DNA of 64,000 bases from Methylotenera sp. G11. Its GTDB lineage: Bacteria > Pseudomonadota > Gammaproteobacteria > Burkholderiales > Methylophilaceae. Below the pieces are notes generated by a model. It had not been told where the DNA came from. It was given only the letters and a program-made list of their open reading frames with translations, and made no database searches. Location: positions 1,922,001-1,986,000 of the forward strand of contig NZ_JUHH01000001.1 in NCBI RefSeq assembly GCF_000799735.1. The letters run 5' to 3'. A program made the position numbers and the translations under genes. Below are positions 27,554 to 37,047 of the stretch, in pieces (the first letter of the stretch is position 1; each line of letters starts with the position of its first letter).

Positions 27554-28651
27554 TCACATAGATTTATTTTTATTGCGGATAATGCTGACGGCAAGTACCA
27601 GTATGAAAAGCATGATAGTCACTGCATGCAGCACTCCACCGGCTTTGCGCAGGTTTGCCGCATACAGGAAGTCACCGCTTAACCTGAGCAGCACGGAAAC
27701 CTGCAGTAATATCAGCGGCAGGTAAAAGCTGGGGCGGTAAGGTATCTTCAGTTTCGAGATGGCCGGAAAGATCATTGGCGCATGGCCGAATATCATTGAA
27801 AATACAAAACCCACGAATATGGCATGGCTAAAGGCATCGTAACTCGACCCGGCGTACAGCTGCGGCAGGCTGACGCCAATAATGCCCGCGACCAGCAGCC
27901 ATGCATAGCCGCAGATCAACGCTGCAGCGATATAGCGTGTGAGCCCCTGCTGTTTTATGGTGTGGCGTACTATATCGTTGCGTATCAGCCACAATGTCAT
28001 CAGGATAAGTGAGGCCGCAAGCAATTGGAAGTCTGGCCATGCGCCGAGCGATGCAAAGCTGGCACCAGCAAAAAACAGCAACAGAGCTAACACAAATAAA
28101 ATCTTGCTGCCGTAAGTGGGGCGCATGAATCTTGATAACTCAAGACGCTCGCCGACAATCGTGATCACCAGGAAGCCCATCCACCAAGGCATTACTTGTG
28201 CCGGATTAAAGCCATAAAGCCACAAAACGCAGCCCAGGCACCAGCATAGCGCTGCGAGCAGCAATGTGAAGGTGAATAGTTCGCGCTGCCTGAGAAATAT
28301 CTTGATGGAAACCATGACCAGAATCGTGCTGGCTGTCGCGGCCAGTGCAGCGCCTGCGGATGGGGCGGCACCTGTAATGAATACCTCTGTGATTAATAAA
28401 AGCACCGCGCAGGCAGATGCCAGCGGCGCGAGGTATGCCCAGCGCTCACCTATTGCAACGGCACGCTCCAGGCATATGACCGTACCCAGAAAGCCGCACA
28501 CCATGAGCGGCCCATGCAGCGCAAACTGTGCCGATGGTAATGGCAGCTGCCAGCCAAGGCGGGCAAGGCCGATATACATGCCGGACACCAGGCTGATAAA
28601 ACCTGCCATCAGCATGGGAATGCGGTAACGCACTGCAAGATTGGTTTTCAT
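27554..28651 (-). CDS. nnrS: NnrS-family membrane protein
   Basis: 365 residues, nearly all membrane helices (about ten to twelve). The family features G-x-L-G-T-V-I-C-L-E-R-A-V-A and FSMIFGHAPMIFPAI, with conserved His, are visible. NnrS is a haem- and copper-containing membrane protein that eases nitrosative stress. A second, longer NnrS-family gene lies at 52.7 kb and looks more like the classic version. Weak ribosome site; start by length. Confidence 0.78.
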   Translation of the reverse strand: MKTNLAVRYRIPMLMAGFISLVSGMYIGLARLGWQLPLPSAQFALHGPLMVCGFLGTVICLERAVAIGERWAYLAPLASACAVLLLITEVFITGAAPSAGAALAATASTILVMVSIKIFLRQRELFTFTLLLAALCWCLGCVLWLYGFNPAQVMPWWMGFLVITIVGERLELSRFMRPTYGSKILFVLALLLFFAGASFASLGAWPDFQLLAASLILMTLWLIRNDIVRHTIKQQGLTRYIAAALICGYAWLLVAGIIGVSLPQLYAGSSYDAFSHAIFVGFVFSMIFGHAPMIFPAISKLKIPYRPSFYLPLILLQVSVLLRLSGDFLYAANLRKAGGVLHAVTIMLFILVLAVSIIRNKNKSM

Positions 28652-28805
28652 AACGAGATACTATCAGCAAGGTTGTTGGATTTAAGTTATTTTGCTTAAG
28701 TTACTTTCTCAAACCAAACTTTGTCTAATGGTGCGTCATTCCTGCCTTCGCGCATTACTGTCAGGAATAAATTACGAGAACTTTTACCTCAAAATATCAC
28801 AATTT

Positions 28806-28833
28806 CGTCATACCAGCCTGCGCTGGTATGACG
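28806..28833. repeat. REP-like palindrome
   Basis: CGTCATACCAGC and GCTGGTATGACG form a perfect 12-bp stem around the loop CTGC, in the 240-bp gap between nnrS and the DUF59 gene. It resembles the dispersed GTCAT...ATGAC palindromes common in proteobacteria. It may also end transcription of the nirK operon. Confidence 0.7.
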
Positions 28834-28891
28834 AGGTCTCATTTTTCCAGGATTAACCAGCATTTTGGTGTTTTGACTATCCACAGCTGAA

Positions 28892-29218
28892 TCAATCCCA
28901 GCCCAGCCGCTGTTTTGCCTGTTCGCACATCATCGCGGGCTCCCATGCCGGATCCCATACTAAATGCAGGTCAAGCGCCATACCCTCGCTGAGCGCTTTA
29001 CTGACCGCGTCTTCGATGTTTTCAATCACCATCTCGGACATCGGGCAGGCGTATGAAGTCATGGTGAAGGTGACCGTGGCGGTATGGCCATGGATTTGAA
29101 TGCCATAAACCAGGCCGAGGTCGATCAGGTTTTCGCCTATTTCGGGGTCTATCACGGTTTGCAGTGCTTTGTAGATGCGCTGTTCATCAGTGTTCAGTTG
29201 GTTAACAATCAGGGTCAT
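28892..29218 (-). CDS. DUF59/MIP18 family metal-sulfur cluster assembly factor
   Basis: 108 residues. The family core DPEIGENLIDLGLVYGI and the reactive Cys in SYACPMSE are clear. Related proteins (SufT, PaaD) help mature Fe-S proteins. Its place behind nirK-nirV-sco suggests a role in making a metalloenzyme during denitrification, but the client is not known. AAGG lies before ATG. Confidence 0.88.
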   Translation of the reverse strand: MTLIVNQLNTDEQRIYKALQTVIDPEIGENLIDLGLVYGIQIHGHTATVTFTMTSYACPMSEMVIENIEDAVSKALSEGMALDLHLVWDPAWEPAMMCEQAKQRLGWD

Positions 29219-29233
29219 TATCTTTGCCGGCCT

Positions 29234-29869
29234 TTAATGCAGTAATGCTTTCAGTGCTTCTGTAGCGTCATGGATATCTTTGTTCATCGCGTTCGACTGG
29301 AATCTGACCACGCCTTTGCTGTCCAGGATGGAAATCGTGGCATCGTGTTCATAATCCCCGGACTGTACTTTTTTATATTTGATGCCCAGCGTGACCGCCA
29401 GTTTGCGCACGGCGCTTTCGCTGCCCTGTGCCAATACCCAGGATGGCGAAGTGATGGCATGCAGCTTTGCAAATTCCGCGAGCTTTGCCGGGGTATCACG
29501 CTGCGGATCAAACGAGAATAAGGCAAAGTTTACTTTGCCGGCCTGTGCCGCAGGGAGCGCGCGTTCGATGCGCTTGATGTTCTGCACCGTGAGCGGGCAC
29601 ACATACTGGCATGAAGTGTAGACCATTGCCACGACGGTCGGTTTGCCACCTAGCTGCCCAAGCTGGAAAGTCTTGCCGTCTGCGGCAGTCCAGCTATCGG
29701 TGATATTGAACACGGAGTCAGTGCTTACGGTTGCAGGGTCTGGCGTTGCAAGGGAAGTTTCGTGATGATGGTGTTCGTGGTCTTCGGCGAATGCCTGGAA
29801 ACGGCCTGACAAGGCACTGCATGCGAATAATAGCGATAACAGTAATTGATGTTTTAGATTCGTTTTCAT
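29234..29869 (-). CDS. SCO1/SenC-family copper chaperone
   Basis: 211 residues with a signal peptide (LLLSLLFACSALSGRFQAFA), a His-rich start of the mature protein (DHEHHHHETS), the copper-binding CxxxC (TSCQYVCP) and the distal His in YEHDA. It likely delivers copper to NirK or a copper oxidase in the periplasm. ATG 29869 is chosen because it overlaps the nirV stop as ATGA and has AAAGGA 6 nt upstream; the frame to 29887 is longer but less likely. Confidence 0.9.
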   Translation of the reverse strand: MKTNLKHQLLLSLLFACSALSGRFQAFAEDHEHHHHETSLATPDPATVSTDSVFNITDSWTAADGKTFQLGQLGGKPTVVAMVYTSCQYVCPLTVQNIKRIERALPAAQAGKVNFALFSFDPQRDTPAKLAEFAKLHAITSPSWVLAQGSESAVRKLAVTLGIKYKKVQSGDYEHDATISILDSKGVVRFQSNAMNKDIHDATEALKALLH

Positions 29870-30645
29870 TTTGCATCCTTTGCGCAACGGAATCCCAGGT
29901 TTCTGCCTGTAAAGTTGCCTTTCAGGCTTTCCCGGTATGAGTATCTCATGAAAGCGGCATAATCGCCGAGATTGCTGGCGTTAAGGCTGCCGCTGCCGCA
30001 AAACAGGTTTTTGTCACCGGAGTTTCTTGAATCCGGTGGTGCCATATAGCTGTTGAAATCGGCCGTCCATTCCCATATCAAACCCACGAGATCGAATATG
30101 CCAAAGCCGTTGGCCGGTTTAGATCCGACTGCCGGTAACTCCTGGTTGGGCACCGAATACCAGTTGATGATCTGTTTCTGCAGGTTTTCCTGATCGCGGC
30201 CGTTATCGGTCAGGGCGTATTCCCATTCATCGGTTGAAGGCAGGCGTTTATCCTGCGCTTCACAGTATGCCTCTGCCGCGAACCAGGACACATTCACCAC
30301 CGGTTTGTCGAGGTCTGCCGTATCGGCCGAGCCTTGCGTATTCTGCCAATGTGCAAGGTAATGCGAGTCGGTGAAAATCTTCCTGATATTCGATTTATGC
30401 CAGGCCGGGTGTTTGTTTACAAATGCCTGGAACTTGCGGTTGGTCACCGGGGTGGCATCCAGCCAGAACGCGTTGATGGCTTGTGCTGCGGCTGAACTGC
30501 TGTTCGCATTGTCTTTTTTCAGGAAGAACGGCGTAAAGCTCCCCTCCGGAACCAGCACCATATCTTCTGCTGATACTGCCGCCGTCGAGATGAGGGCGGT
30601 AGACAGTATCAGCGCGGATATGAAGGTTGGCTGCCTAGTCTTCAT
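29866..30645 (-). CDS. nirV: NirV, formylglycine-generating-enzyme-like protein
   Basis: 259 residues with a signal peptide and the FGE-sulfatase (SUMF1) fold: [47 protein letters not shown], and a C-terminal GRNLGFRCA. In many denitrifiers this protein, NirV, is encoded directly after nirK; its exact action is unsettled. Start overlaps the nirK 3' end by 11 nt. Confidence 0.88.
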   Translation of the reverse strand: MKTRQPTFISALILSTALISTAAVSAEDMVLVPEGSFTPFFLKKDNANSSSAAAQAINAFWLDATPVTNRKFQAFVNKHPAWHKSNIRKIFTDSHYLAHWQNTQGSADTADLDKPVVNVSWFAAEAYCEAQDKRLPSTDEWEYALTDNGRDQENLQKQIINWYSVPNQELPAVGSKPANGFGIFDLVGLIWEWTADFNSYMAPPDSRNSGDKNLFCGSGSLNASNLGDYAAFMRYSYRESLKGNFTGRNLGFRCAKDAK

Positions 30646-32077
30646 GTTTCACGGGGTTGATACGGTGTTTTTTTACATCTTCCGGCGTGACTTCATCACC
30701 GCCGTTGCCCCAGTTATTGTAGATATAGGTCAGGACATTGGCGACTTCCTCATCGTTCAGGCTCCATGAAGGCATCACACCGTTATACTCATTGCCGTTT
30801 ACTACCAGCTTGCCTTGCAGGCCGCCGGTAACCGCTTTGATAGCCGGTGCTGTGCTGCCTGACAGATAGTCTGACTTAGCCAGTGGCGGGAATGCCTGCG
30901 GTACGCCTGCGCCGGAAGTCTGATGGCAGGCGGCACAGTTGGTGTTGTAGATGCCCTCGCCCAGTTTCACGCGATCCGCTTTGGTCTTGGCTGTCGGTGC
31001 CTGTGCCTGGGATGCTACGGTGTTTCTCATGCTGGTGCCCTCCGGCAGGTATACTTCATCAGTCATCTTGCCGGAGTAGATAGCCTTGTCTTCATCGCCG
31101 GAGACTTTAAGCATGCCTAAAGCCCCTTTGTTGAATGCCCTGGTGAGTGAGTGATCCACCATGATGTATGTACCGGGTACATTCACCTTGAACTCCATAT
31201 AAGCGGCACCGCCGGCAGGAATCATCGTGGTCTGTATGTTTTTGGCGGGGCTGGCGGTGTTGCCTTCGTGATGGACCTTGTCAAATATCTCGCCGATGAC
31301 GTGGAAAGATGAGGTCAGGTTAGGGCCGCCCACGCCGACAAACAGCCGCACAGTGTCGCCTTTCTTGGCTTTCAGGGCATTGTCACCGGTTAATGAACCA
31401 GCTGCACCGTTAAATACGACATATTCAGGTTCTTCTTCAATCGCTTTGACCATGCTGAATGGCTGTAAACCTTGCTCGCCGTTTTTGCCCTGGGTGTAGA
31501 AATCGCCCTGCATCACATAGAACTCATGGTCAACTTTAGACATGCCTGCTTTAGGCTCGACCAGAATCAGGCCGTACATGCCGTTAGCCACGTGCATGGC
31601 TACCGGTGCGGTAGCGCAGTGGTAAACGTACAGGCCCGGGTTGAGTGCCTTGAATGAAAATACCGAGCTATGGCCTGGCGCCGTCAGGGATGCTGCCGCG
31701 CCGCCACCGGGGCCGGTGACCGCATGCAGGTCAATATTGTGCGGCATTTTGTTGTCCGGATGGTTGTTCAGGTGAAATTCCACTTCATCCCCCTCGCGGA
31801 TGCGGATGAATTTCCCCGGCACTTTGCCGCCGAAAGTCCAGAAGGTATAACTGACGCCATCAGCCAGGCGGCCTTCCACTTCTTTGACCTCCAGGTTCAC
31901 GATCACTTTGGCCGCATGTTTTCTGGTAATGCGCGGAGGCACTGCAGGCGCATCGGTCAGTATCGCGATTTCCTGACCGGAGATTTTACTGCCGGCGGCT
32001 TTAGGTGCTGGCGCCGCCTGGGTCAGGCCAGTCATGCACAGTGCTGCTCCCAAAGCAAATAGTCTAATCTTTTTCAT
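30635..32077 (-). CDS. nirK: Copper nitrite reductase NirK with C-terminal cytochrome c domain
   Basis: 480 residues. A signal peptide ([16 protein letters not shown]) is followed by two cupredoxin domains. Type 1 copper ligands lie in [18 protein letters not shown], type 2 ligands in [12 protein letters not shown], in the HVIGEIF region and in [10 protein letters not shown] class I cytochrome c domain with haem site CAACH (about residue 385) is fused at the C-terminus and ends near residue 465. The enzyme reduces nitrite to NO in the periplasm; the fused haem can take electrons directly. AGAGGAAA lies before ATG, and an FNR/Dnr-type box lies about 120 bp upstream. Confidence 0.95.
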   Translation of the reverse strand: MKKIRLFALGAALCMTGLTQAAPAPKAAGSKISGQEIAILTDAPAVPPRITRKHAAKVIVNLEVKEVEGRLADGVSYTFWTFGGKVPGKFIRIREGDEVEFHLNNHPDNKMPHNIDLHAVTGPGGGAAASLTAPGHSSVFSFKALNPGLYVYHCATAPVAMHVANGMYGLILVEPKAGMSKVDHEFYVMQGDFYTQGKNGEQGLQPFSMVKAIEEEPEYVVFNGAAGSLTGDNALKAKKGDTVRLFVGVGGPNLTSSFHVIGEIFDKVHHEGNTASPAKNIQTTMIPAGGAAYMEFKVNVPGTYIMVDHSLTRAFNKGALGMLKVSGDEDKAIYSGKMTDEVYLPEGTSMRNTVASQAQAPTAKTKADRVKLGEGIYNTNCAACHQTSGAGVPQAFPPLAKSDYLSGSTAPAIKAVTGGLQGKLVVNGNEYNGVMPSWSLNDEEVANVLTYIYNNWGNGGDEVTPEDVKKHRINPVKHED

Positions 32078-32164
32078 GATTTCCTCTTTCTGTTTTTATT
32101 TATTTCATCCAAATAAAAGACCAGTGAACGGAATAAATTGATGAATATGAACTACTGTAATGTC

Positions 32165-32206
32165 ATATTAGTGAGGCCGTATGCAATATAAATTGATGCG
32201 CGTCAA
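32165..32206 (-). promoter_or_regulatory. Dnr/Nnr-type box and -10 for nirK
   Basis: TTGATGCGCGTCAA at 32193-32206 fits TTGAT-N4-GTCAA. On the minus strand TAATAT (32165-32170) sits at -10 spacing for a start near 32158, leaving a leader of about 80 nt before nirK. Confidence 0.75.
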
Positions 32207-32329
32207 TTTTCTGAAATTAATCTATTTTGGCAGTGTGGATTTAATCGTTATTAAAGCACTATTTCAGGCAACCTATCATGCAATCGATGGATAAGGCATA
32301 TTATTTTTTCGATTAACTCAAGAGCGCTG

Positions 32330-32358
32330 TTGACTGACAGGCCTGTTAGCAGTATATT
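32330..32358 (+). promoter_or_regulatory. Sigma-70 promoter of tRNA-Pro
   Basis: TTGACT at 32330-32335 and TATATT at 32353-32358 with a 17-bp spacer; the tRNA begins 10 bp later. Confidence 0.8.
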
Positions 32359-32367
32359 GCCGGCCTT

Positions 32368-32444
32368 CGGCGTGTAGCGTAGCCTGGTAGCGCGCCTGCT
32401 TTGGGAGCAGGATGTCGGGAGTTCGAATCTCTCCACGCCGACCA
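32368..32444 (+). tRNA. tRNA-Pro (anticodon UGG)
   Basis: 77 nt including an encoded CCA. The acceptor stem CGGCGTG pairs with CACGCCG, the D arm TAGCGTAGCCTGGTAGCGC and T loop GTTCGAATC are standard, and the anticodon loop TTTGGGA holds UGG between CCTGC and GCAGG. Confidence 0.97.
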
Positions 32445-32501
32445 GATTTAACCAAGTTTAATTTAACCTGGTTTGAATGATGGGCGGCAGAGTCCATCAG
32501 T

Positions 32502-32529
32502 AAAAAAAGGAGCTCAGGCTCCTTTTTTT
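32502..32529 (+). terminator. Intrinsic terminator after tRNA-Pro
   Basis: GGAGC-TCAG-GCTCC hairpin flanked by A and T runs, 58 bp after the tRNA. The symmetry means it could also serve the convergent 5'-nucleotidase gene. Confidence 0.85.
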
Positions 32530-32569
32530 ATGTCTGAAACATCCGTTAATTGCCAATAGGCGCGTCGGG

Positions 32570-33508
32570 CTATTCTTTTGCCGCCTTCGGTTTTTCCGGT
32601 TCGTTTGCAACGCCATGCGGCACATGCCCGGTGGCTACATGCTGGCGTGCCGAGTCGCAGTGTTTGCGCTGGTCATCAAAGAAAATATCTGCACCGAATG
32701 CTTTAAGAAATACGCCTTTGTCTTTCCCGCCCAGAAACAGGGCTTCATCAATCCGGATGTTCCATGCGCGCAAGGTGCGTATGACGCGTTCATGTGCAGG
32801 TGCGGCGCGTGCCGTAATCAGCGCGGTGCGTATCGGTGATGCGTTTTCCGGGTAATCCAGCTGGATCTGGTGCAGCATCGCCAGAAAATTCTTGAATGGC
32901 CCGCCTAATAAAGGCTGTTTGGCGGCCTGTGCTTCGTTGTCCTGAAATGCATCAAGGCCGCTTTGCTTGTAAATGCGTTCGGATTCATCCGAGAACAGTA
33001 CCGCATCCCCATCAAAAGCGATGCGTAATTGCGATGGGTGTGTCGCATCCATCACCTCCGCACCGGTTGATGACATGATGGTTGCCGCTGCAAACCCGGC
33101 TTCAAGCGCCTTGCGTACGTCATCCGGGTTGGCGGAAAGGAACAGGTGGGCGCCAAAAGCCGGGATATAGCGGTCTGTGCTGGCACCTTTGGTAAATGCG
33201 GCACGCCCGATATCAAGCTGATGATGCTGGATGGAATTAAAGATCCTCAAACCGGTATCGGCACTGTTGCGTGACAGCAGGATCACTTCTACCCGCGGGT
33301 TGGCCGGGTCGACCGTGTTAAGTGCGAGTAGTTTCTTGACCAGGTTAAAGGCGACGCCAGGTTTGAGCGGTACGTCTTCATGGTCGATCTGGTGCCGGCA
33401 GTAGGCATCCACGCCTGCGTTCTCAAAGATGGCGTGACTCTCATCCAGGTCGAACAAGGCGCGTGACGAAACGGCAATCACAAGTTTCTCGGCTAACAAG
33501 TTACTCAA
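32570..33508 (-). CDS. Cytosolic 5'-nucleotidase (cN-I-like)
   Basis: 312 residues reading like the 5'-nucleotidase family related to vertebrate cytosolic cN-I. A N-terminal AVSSRALFDLDES holds the HAD-type Asp motif, FDGDAVLFSDESE and FLGGKDKGVFLKAFGADIFFDDQ supply the later HAD motifs. It should release nucleosides from 5'-monophosphates in the cytoplasm. It converges on the terminator after tRNA-Pro. Confidence 0.85.
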   Translation of the reverse strand: MSNLLAEKLVIAVSSRALFDLDESHAIFENAGVDAYCRHQIDHEDVPLKPGVAFNLVKKLLALNTVDPANPRVEVILLSRNSADTGLRIFNSIQHHQLDIGRAAFTKGASTDRYIPAFGAHLFLSANPDDVRKALEAGFAAATIMSSTGAEVMDATHPSQLRIAFDGDAVLFSDESERIYKQSGLDAFQDNEAQAAKQPLLGGPFKNFLAMLHQIQLDYPENASPIRTALITARAAPAHERVIRTLRAWNIRIDEALFLGGKDKGVFLKAFGADIFFDDQRKHCDSARQHVATGHVPHGVANEPEKPKAAKE

Positions 33509-33553
33509 TCAGTATCCATTCTTGAAATGATGTGCGCTACGTTCTGCCATGCA

Positions 33554-34714
33554 TTAAAGTGCATGCCCTGAGTACGGCAGGCTGTCAGTTTGCGTTTGAT
33601 TCTTACCGAGTTTTTTAGAAAGGTAAAGCGATTTATCGGCCCTGTTCAATAAGGCATCCAATGAGTCGTTGTGGCCTTGCCACTCGGCAATGCCAATGCT
33701 GGCTGACCAACCGCTGCGATTGGGGGCGCTGGCGGCAAGATGGATGCGCTCCGATGAAAACAAAGCTTCTTTGATCGATGTGTTGGGCAGGATGATCAGG
33801 AACTCATCACCGCCAAAGCGGCTTATCTGGTCGGTTTCCCGTATGGCGGCTTTGGCTTTCTGTGCGAAATCAACGAGCACTTTGTCCCCTTCCAGGTGGC
33901 CGTAAGTATCATTGATATTTTTAAAGTTATCCAGATCAATCATCATGATTGAGAAAGTTTGATGATAGCGCCGTGCGCGGCTGATTTCTTTTTCCAGCTC
34001 CCGGGTTGCGGTCTTTTTATTCAAGCAGCCTGTTAAATCATCATGATGGCTCATGTATTCGAGGTCCTGATGCAGCTTTTCAGTAGCCAGCGTGATGTAG
34101 CTGATGGTCGCCAGTGGAATCATGACTGCCGGCGTGGCCAGGAAGATGAGCTGCGAGATTGATGAGTCAAGTACGCTGGCGGGGGCGTCGTAACCCAGTG
34201 CCAGGCTCGCGACGCGGATTATCCTGGTGATGATCATGCCTGCCAATGCAAGGATCAGCATGTTCCTGCCTGTAGTGTCCGGGAGCTTTTTCAATACCAG
34301 AACGAGTTGGTCAACCGTGACCACAAGCGTAAATAGACTTAAACAGACAACCCTGATTGCGATATTGGGCTGTATATAGGTAAACCATGCGAATAGCAGG
34401 ATATATACGCAGACGAACAAGAGCATCAGTTTGATGTTATATGCACCGGCGCCTGCGAATTTCCGGGTGCCGGAGTTCATCATCATGAAGCAAAGCAGGA
34501 TCAGCAGATTGGCCAGAACGATACTTAACAGATCCGGGATATGGCCTCTAGCCAGGAATAAGGGCAGCGAAAGCGCCAGGAGAAAGGAGGACTGATACCA
34601 TTGGCTCAGGCCATGAATGCTCTTGGGGTAATTGCGGGCAATCACGAATAATATGCCGCTCATGATCAATGCTATAGAAAATGAGATAACTAGAATAACT
34701 GCGGATGTGACCAT
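33554..34714 (-). CDS. Membrane-bound diguanylate cyclase
   Basis: About 386 residues. Six or seven hydrophobic helices fill residues 1-215, and a GGDEF domain follows with intact active site RFGGDEFLIILP. The segment IDLDNFKNINDTYGHLEGDKVL is the usual nucleotide-binding part. It should make c-di-GMP in response to an unknown membrane signal. The frame extends to a TTG at 34732; ATG 34714 is preferred. Divergent from a GGDEF-EAL gene. Confidence 0.9.
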   Translation of the reverse strand: MVTSAVILVISFSIALIMSGILFVIARNYPKSIHGLSQWYQSSFLLALSLPLFLARGHIPDLLSIVLANLLILLCFMMMNSGTRKFAGAGAYNIKLMLLFVCVYILLFAWFTYIQPNIAIRVVCLSLFTLVVTVDQLVLVLKKLPDTTGRNMLILALAGMIITRIIRVASLALGYDAPASVLDSSISQLIFLATPAVMIPLATISYITLATEKLHQDLEYMSHHDDLTGCLNKKTATRELEKEISRARRYHQTFSIMMIDLDNFKNINDTYGHLEGDKVLVDFAQKAKAAIRETDQISRFGGDEFLIILPNTSIKEALFSSERIHLAASAPNRSGWSASIGIAEWQGHNDSLDALLNRADKSLYLSKKLGKNQTQTDSLPYSGHAL

Positions 34715-34964
34715 GCCGGATTCGAATATCAATATGTGTTAATTGTTTAGAGTGATTGCTGCACAATGGCCGTCTGCGATCAGTCACTGAGCAGTTGGAT
34801 ATTACCTCTAGTCAGTCTGTCCGTGATAGCTGTTTTTGAAATTCGGTTTTTTTGCAATATGGATCTGCCGGCAGAAACGGTATTTTTATGTAGCTGTCGG
34901 TCATTATTCTCATGGCATATTACGCTATTATGTATCGCATACTAGATTCGGTAGCAGGGGGCAT

Positions 34965-36887
34965 ATGTTTCTTATAGAACTGATTAATAATGTTTCATTA
35001 TTAGTTGTGCTGACCATGCTTTTCAAAATCACGGTGTCAAGGTATAAGGTCGACGCCGTGTCGCAAAGACTCGTGTTCGGGCTGATATTCGGCATTGTAG
35101 GGCTGATCGGTATGATGACGCCGCTCCATTACGCTGATGGCATCATATTCGATGGGCGCTCGATCATATTATTTGTCGCGGGCCTGTTTGGCGGGCCGGT
35201 CGTTGCGATTATCAGCGCCTCAGTTATCGGCGCTTACCGGATATGGCTCGGTGGTGTCGGTGTTTATGTCGGCATGACCGTTATCACCGTTTCTGCCGCG
35301 CTGGGTGTGTGCTGTTATTGCTACCGGAGAAAATCTAAAATCAATTTCAGCCTGTTGCAGTTGTTCGTGTCCGGTTTTACGGTACATGTGATCGTGCTGC
35401 TGCTTTTCCTGCTGCTGCCGGGCATGAGTGGCATCAAAGTCGCGATGGCGCTGGGCCCTACGGTTTTATTGATCTATCCGGTGGCGACCTTGCTGGTTTG
35501 CCTGCTGTTCCAGGATTATGATGAGAAAGAAGATGTAAGGCGTGATCTGCATCGCCTGGCCTATTACGACTCTGTGACGGCACTCCCCAACCGGTTATTC
35601 CAGGTTGAGAATATCAACCGCTGTTTAGGAACATGTAAAACGCCTGAGCGTCAGGGCGCACTGATACTATTTAGCATTGATCGCTTCAAAACAATTAACG
35701 ATGCACGCGGACATGCCGCCGGCGATATGCTGCTTTGTGCATTGGCAGACAGGCTTGCAACGGTGATTGATCCTGAATATACCTTGGCCAGGAATACGGC
35801 CGGCGAGTTTTCAGTGCTGTTGAATGGCGTATTCGAAAAATCCCGGGATATTGATGTGTTTGCGCTCAATATGGCCAACAAGATTCACACCGCGCTTAAG
35901 TTCCCGGTTTATCTCGGGAAGGATGAGGTTTTCATTTCGACCAGCATCGGGATCGCGACGTTTCCCAAGGCGGATGGAGACAATGCGGGAGATATATTGC
36001 GCCGCGCCGATACGGCAATGCACCAGGCACGACATGATGGCGGTAACCAGACGACGCTGTTTGAGCAGACGATGGCAAGCCATGTGGAGCAGAAATTCCA
36101 GATCGAGCGCGAGTTGCGCAAGGCGATTACGGCAGGTGAGTTAAGGCTTTATCTGCAATCGCAGGTGAATGCATCAGGCGCGGTCATGGGGGCAGAGGCG
36201 CTGGTGCGCTGGCAGCACCCAACGCGGGGGCGTGTCCTGCCTTCAATGTTTATTGCTGTTGCGGAAGAAACGGACCTGATTGCGGATGTTGATGCGTGGG
36301 TGCTTACAGAGGCGTGTAAAGTCCTGGCCAGTAATGAAACCTATCATCGGCCGATCAGTATTTCGGTTAATATCAGCCCCAGGCATTTCCGGAAAGCCGG
36401 GTTCGTTTCAAATGTGAAGCAGATTCTTTCCGATACCGGGGCTGACCCTACGCATCTTAAGCTTGAAATCACCGAGAGCCTGCTGATTCATAACGTGAAT
36501 GATGTGATCGCCAAAATGCTGGAGCTGACAGCACTGGGCATTCACTTCTCGCTGGATGATTTCGGTACCGGCTATTCTTCGCTCAGCCATTTAAAACGCC
36601 TGCCGATCCATGAGTTAAAGATTGATAAAACATTTGTGCAGGATGCACCGACAGACCCGGACGATGCCGCACTGGTCGAATCCGTGCTGGCGATCGCCAG
36701 GCATATGAAGCTGGGCGTTGTGGCCGAGGGTGTGGAAACCATCGAGCAGGCCGCATTCCTGAACGCCAGGGCAGAGGTGCTGCACCAAGGCTATTTATAT
36801 AGCAGGCCAGACCCCGCGGATGTCTGGGTAAGCAAGCTCAGTCAGTCTGAACAGATGCGTTCGGCCAAATTAAATCGGCAAAGCTAG
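34965..36887 (+). CDS. Membrane GGDEF-EAL protein with degenerate GGDEF, probable c-di-GMP phosphodiesterase
   Basis: About 640 residues. The N-terminal helices (FGLIFGIVGLIGMM, then HYADGIIFDGRSIILFVAGLFGGPVVAII) match the 5TM LytS-type sensor module. The GGDEF domain has AGEF instead of GGDEF (NTAGEFSVLL), so cyclase activity is unlikely. The EAL domain is intact (GAEALVRWQHP, DDFGTGYSSLSHLKRLPIHELKIDKTFV). Hence it probably degrades c-di-GMP. ATG 34965 with CAGGGGG upstream is chosen over the longer frame to 34836. Confidence 0.9.
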   Translation: MFLIELINNVSLLVVLTMLFKITVSRYKVDAVSQRLVFGLIFGIVGLIGMMTPLHYADGIIFDGRSIILFVAGLFGGPVVAIISASVIGAYRIWLGGVGVYVGMTVITVSAALGVCCYCYRRKSKINFSLLQLFVSGFTVHVIVLLLFLLLPGMSGIKVAMALGPTVLLIYPVATLLVCLLFQDYDEKEDVRRDLHRLAYYDSVTALPNRLFQVENINRCLGTCKTPERQGALILFSIDRFKTINDARGHAAGDMLLCALADRLATVIDPEYTLARNTAGEFSVLLNGVFEKSRDIDVFALNMANKIHTALKFPVYLGKDEVFISTSIGIATFPKADGDNAGDILRRADTAMHQARHDGGNQTTLFEQTMASHVEQKFQIERELRKAITAGELRLYLQSQVNASGAVMGAEALVRWQHPTRGRVLPSMFIAVAEETDLIADVDAWVLTEACKVLASNETYHRPISISVNISPRHFRKAGFVSNVKQILSDTGADPTHLKLEITESLLIHNVNDVIAKMLELTALGIHFSLDDFGTGYSSLSHLKRLPIHELKIDKTFVQDAPTDPDDAALVESVLAIARHMKLGVVAEGVETIEQAAFLNARAEVLHQGYLYSRPDPADVWVSKLSQSEQMRSAKLNRQS

Positions 36888-36979
36888 CGGCGCCGGCAAT
36901 ATGCGGCAGGTCAGGCTGCGTACACCGAGGCATGCCGGACATTGGCGGCATGCGGCTTATGGTGCTAAACTTCAATGCA

Positions 36980-37026
36980 GGCGGGGACGACCCCGCCGGT
37001 AAGCTTATCTTTAGGGACGACCCAAT
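36980..37026 (+). ncRNA. Guanidine-II riboswitch (mini-ykkC)
   Basis: Two small hairpins with identical ACGA loops: GCGGGG-ACGA-CCCCGC (36981-36996) and GGG-ACGA-CCC (37014-37023), 17 nt apart. Paired GG-ACGR-CC hairpins define the mini-ykkC/guanidine-II class, in which two guanidinium ions join the loops and free the ribosome site. The ribosome site GAGAGGTG starts 10 nt after the second hairpin, and the gene behind is a Gdx/SugE exporter, the expected target. Confidence 0.92.
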
Positions 37027-37047
37027 ATTGTTGAGAGGTGTTTTTTT

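Noticed and set aside
28682-28699. TTAAG-N8-CTTAA inverted repeat upstream of nnrS as an FNR/Dnr box
   Set aside because: The half sites and spacing do not match TTGA-N6-TCAA; no -10 at the right distance was found.
32251-32436. 61-residue minus-strand frame
   Set aside because: It is an antisense read of the tRNA-Pro gene and its promoter.
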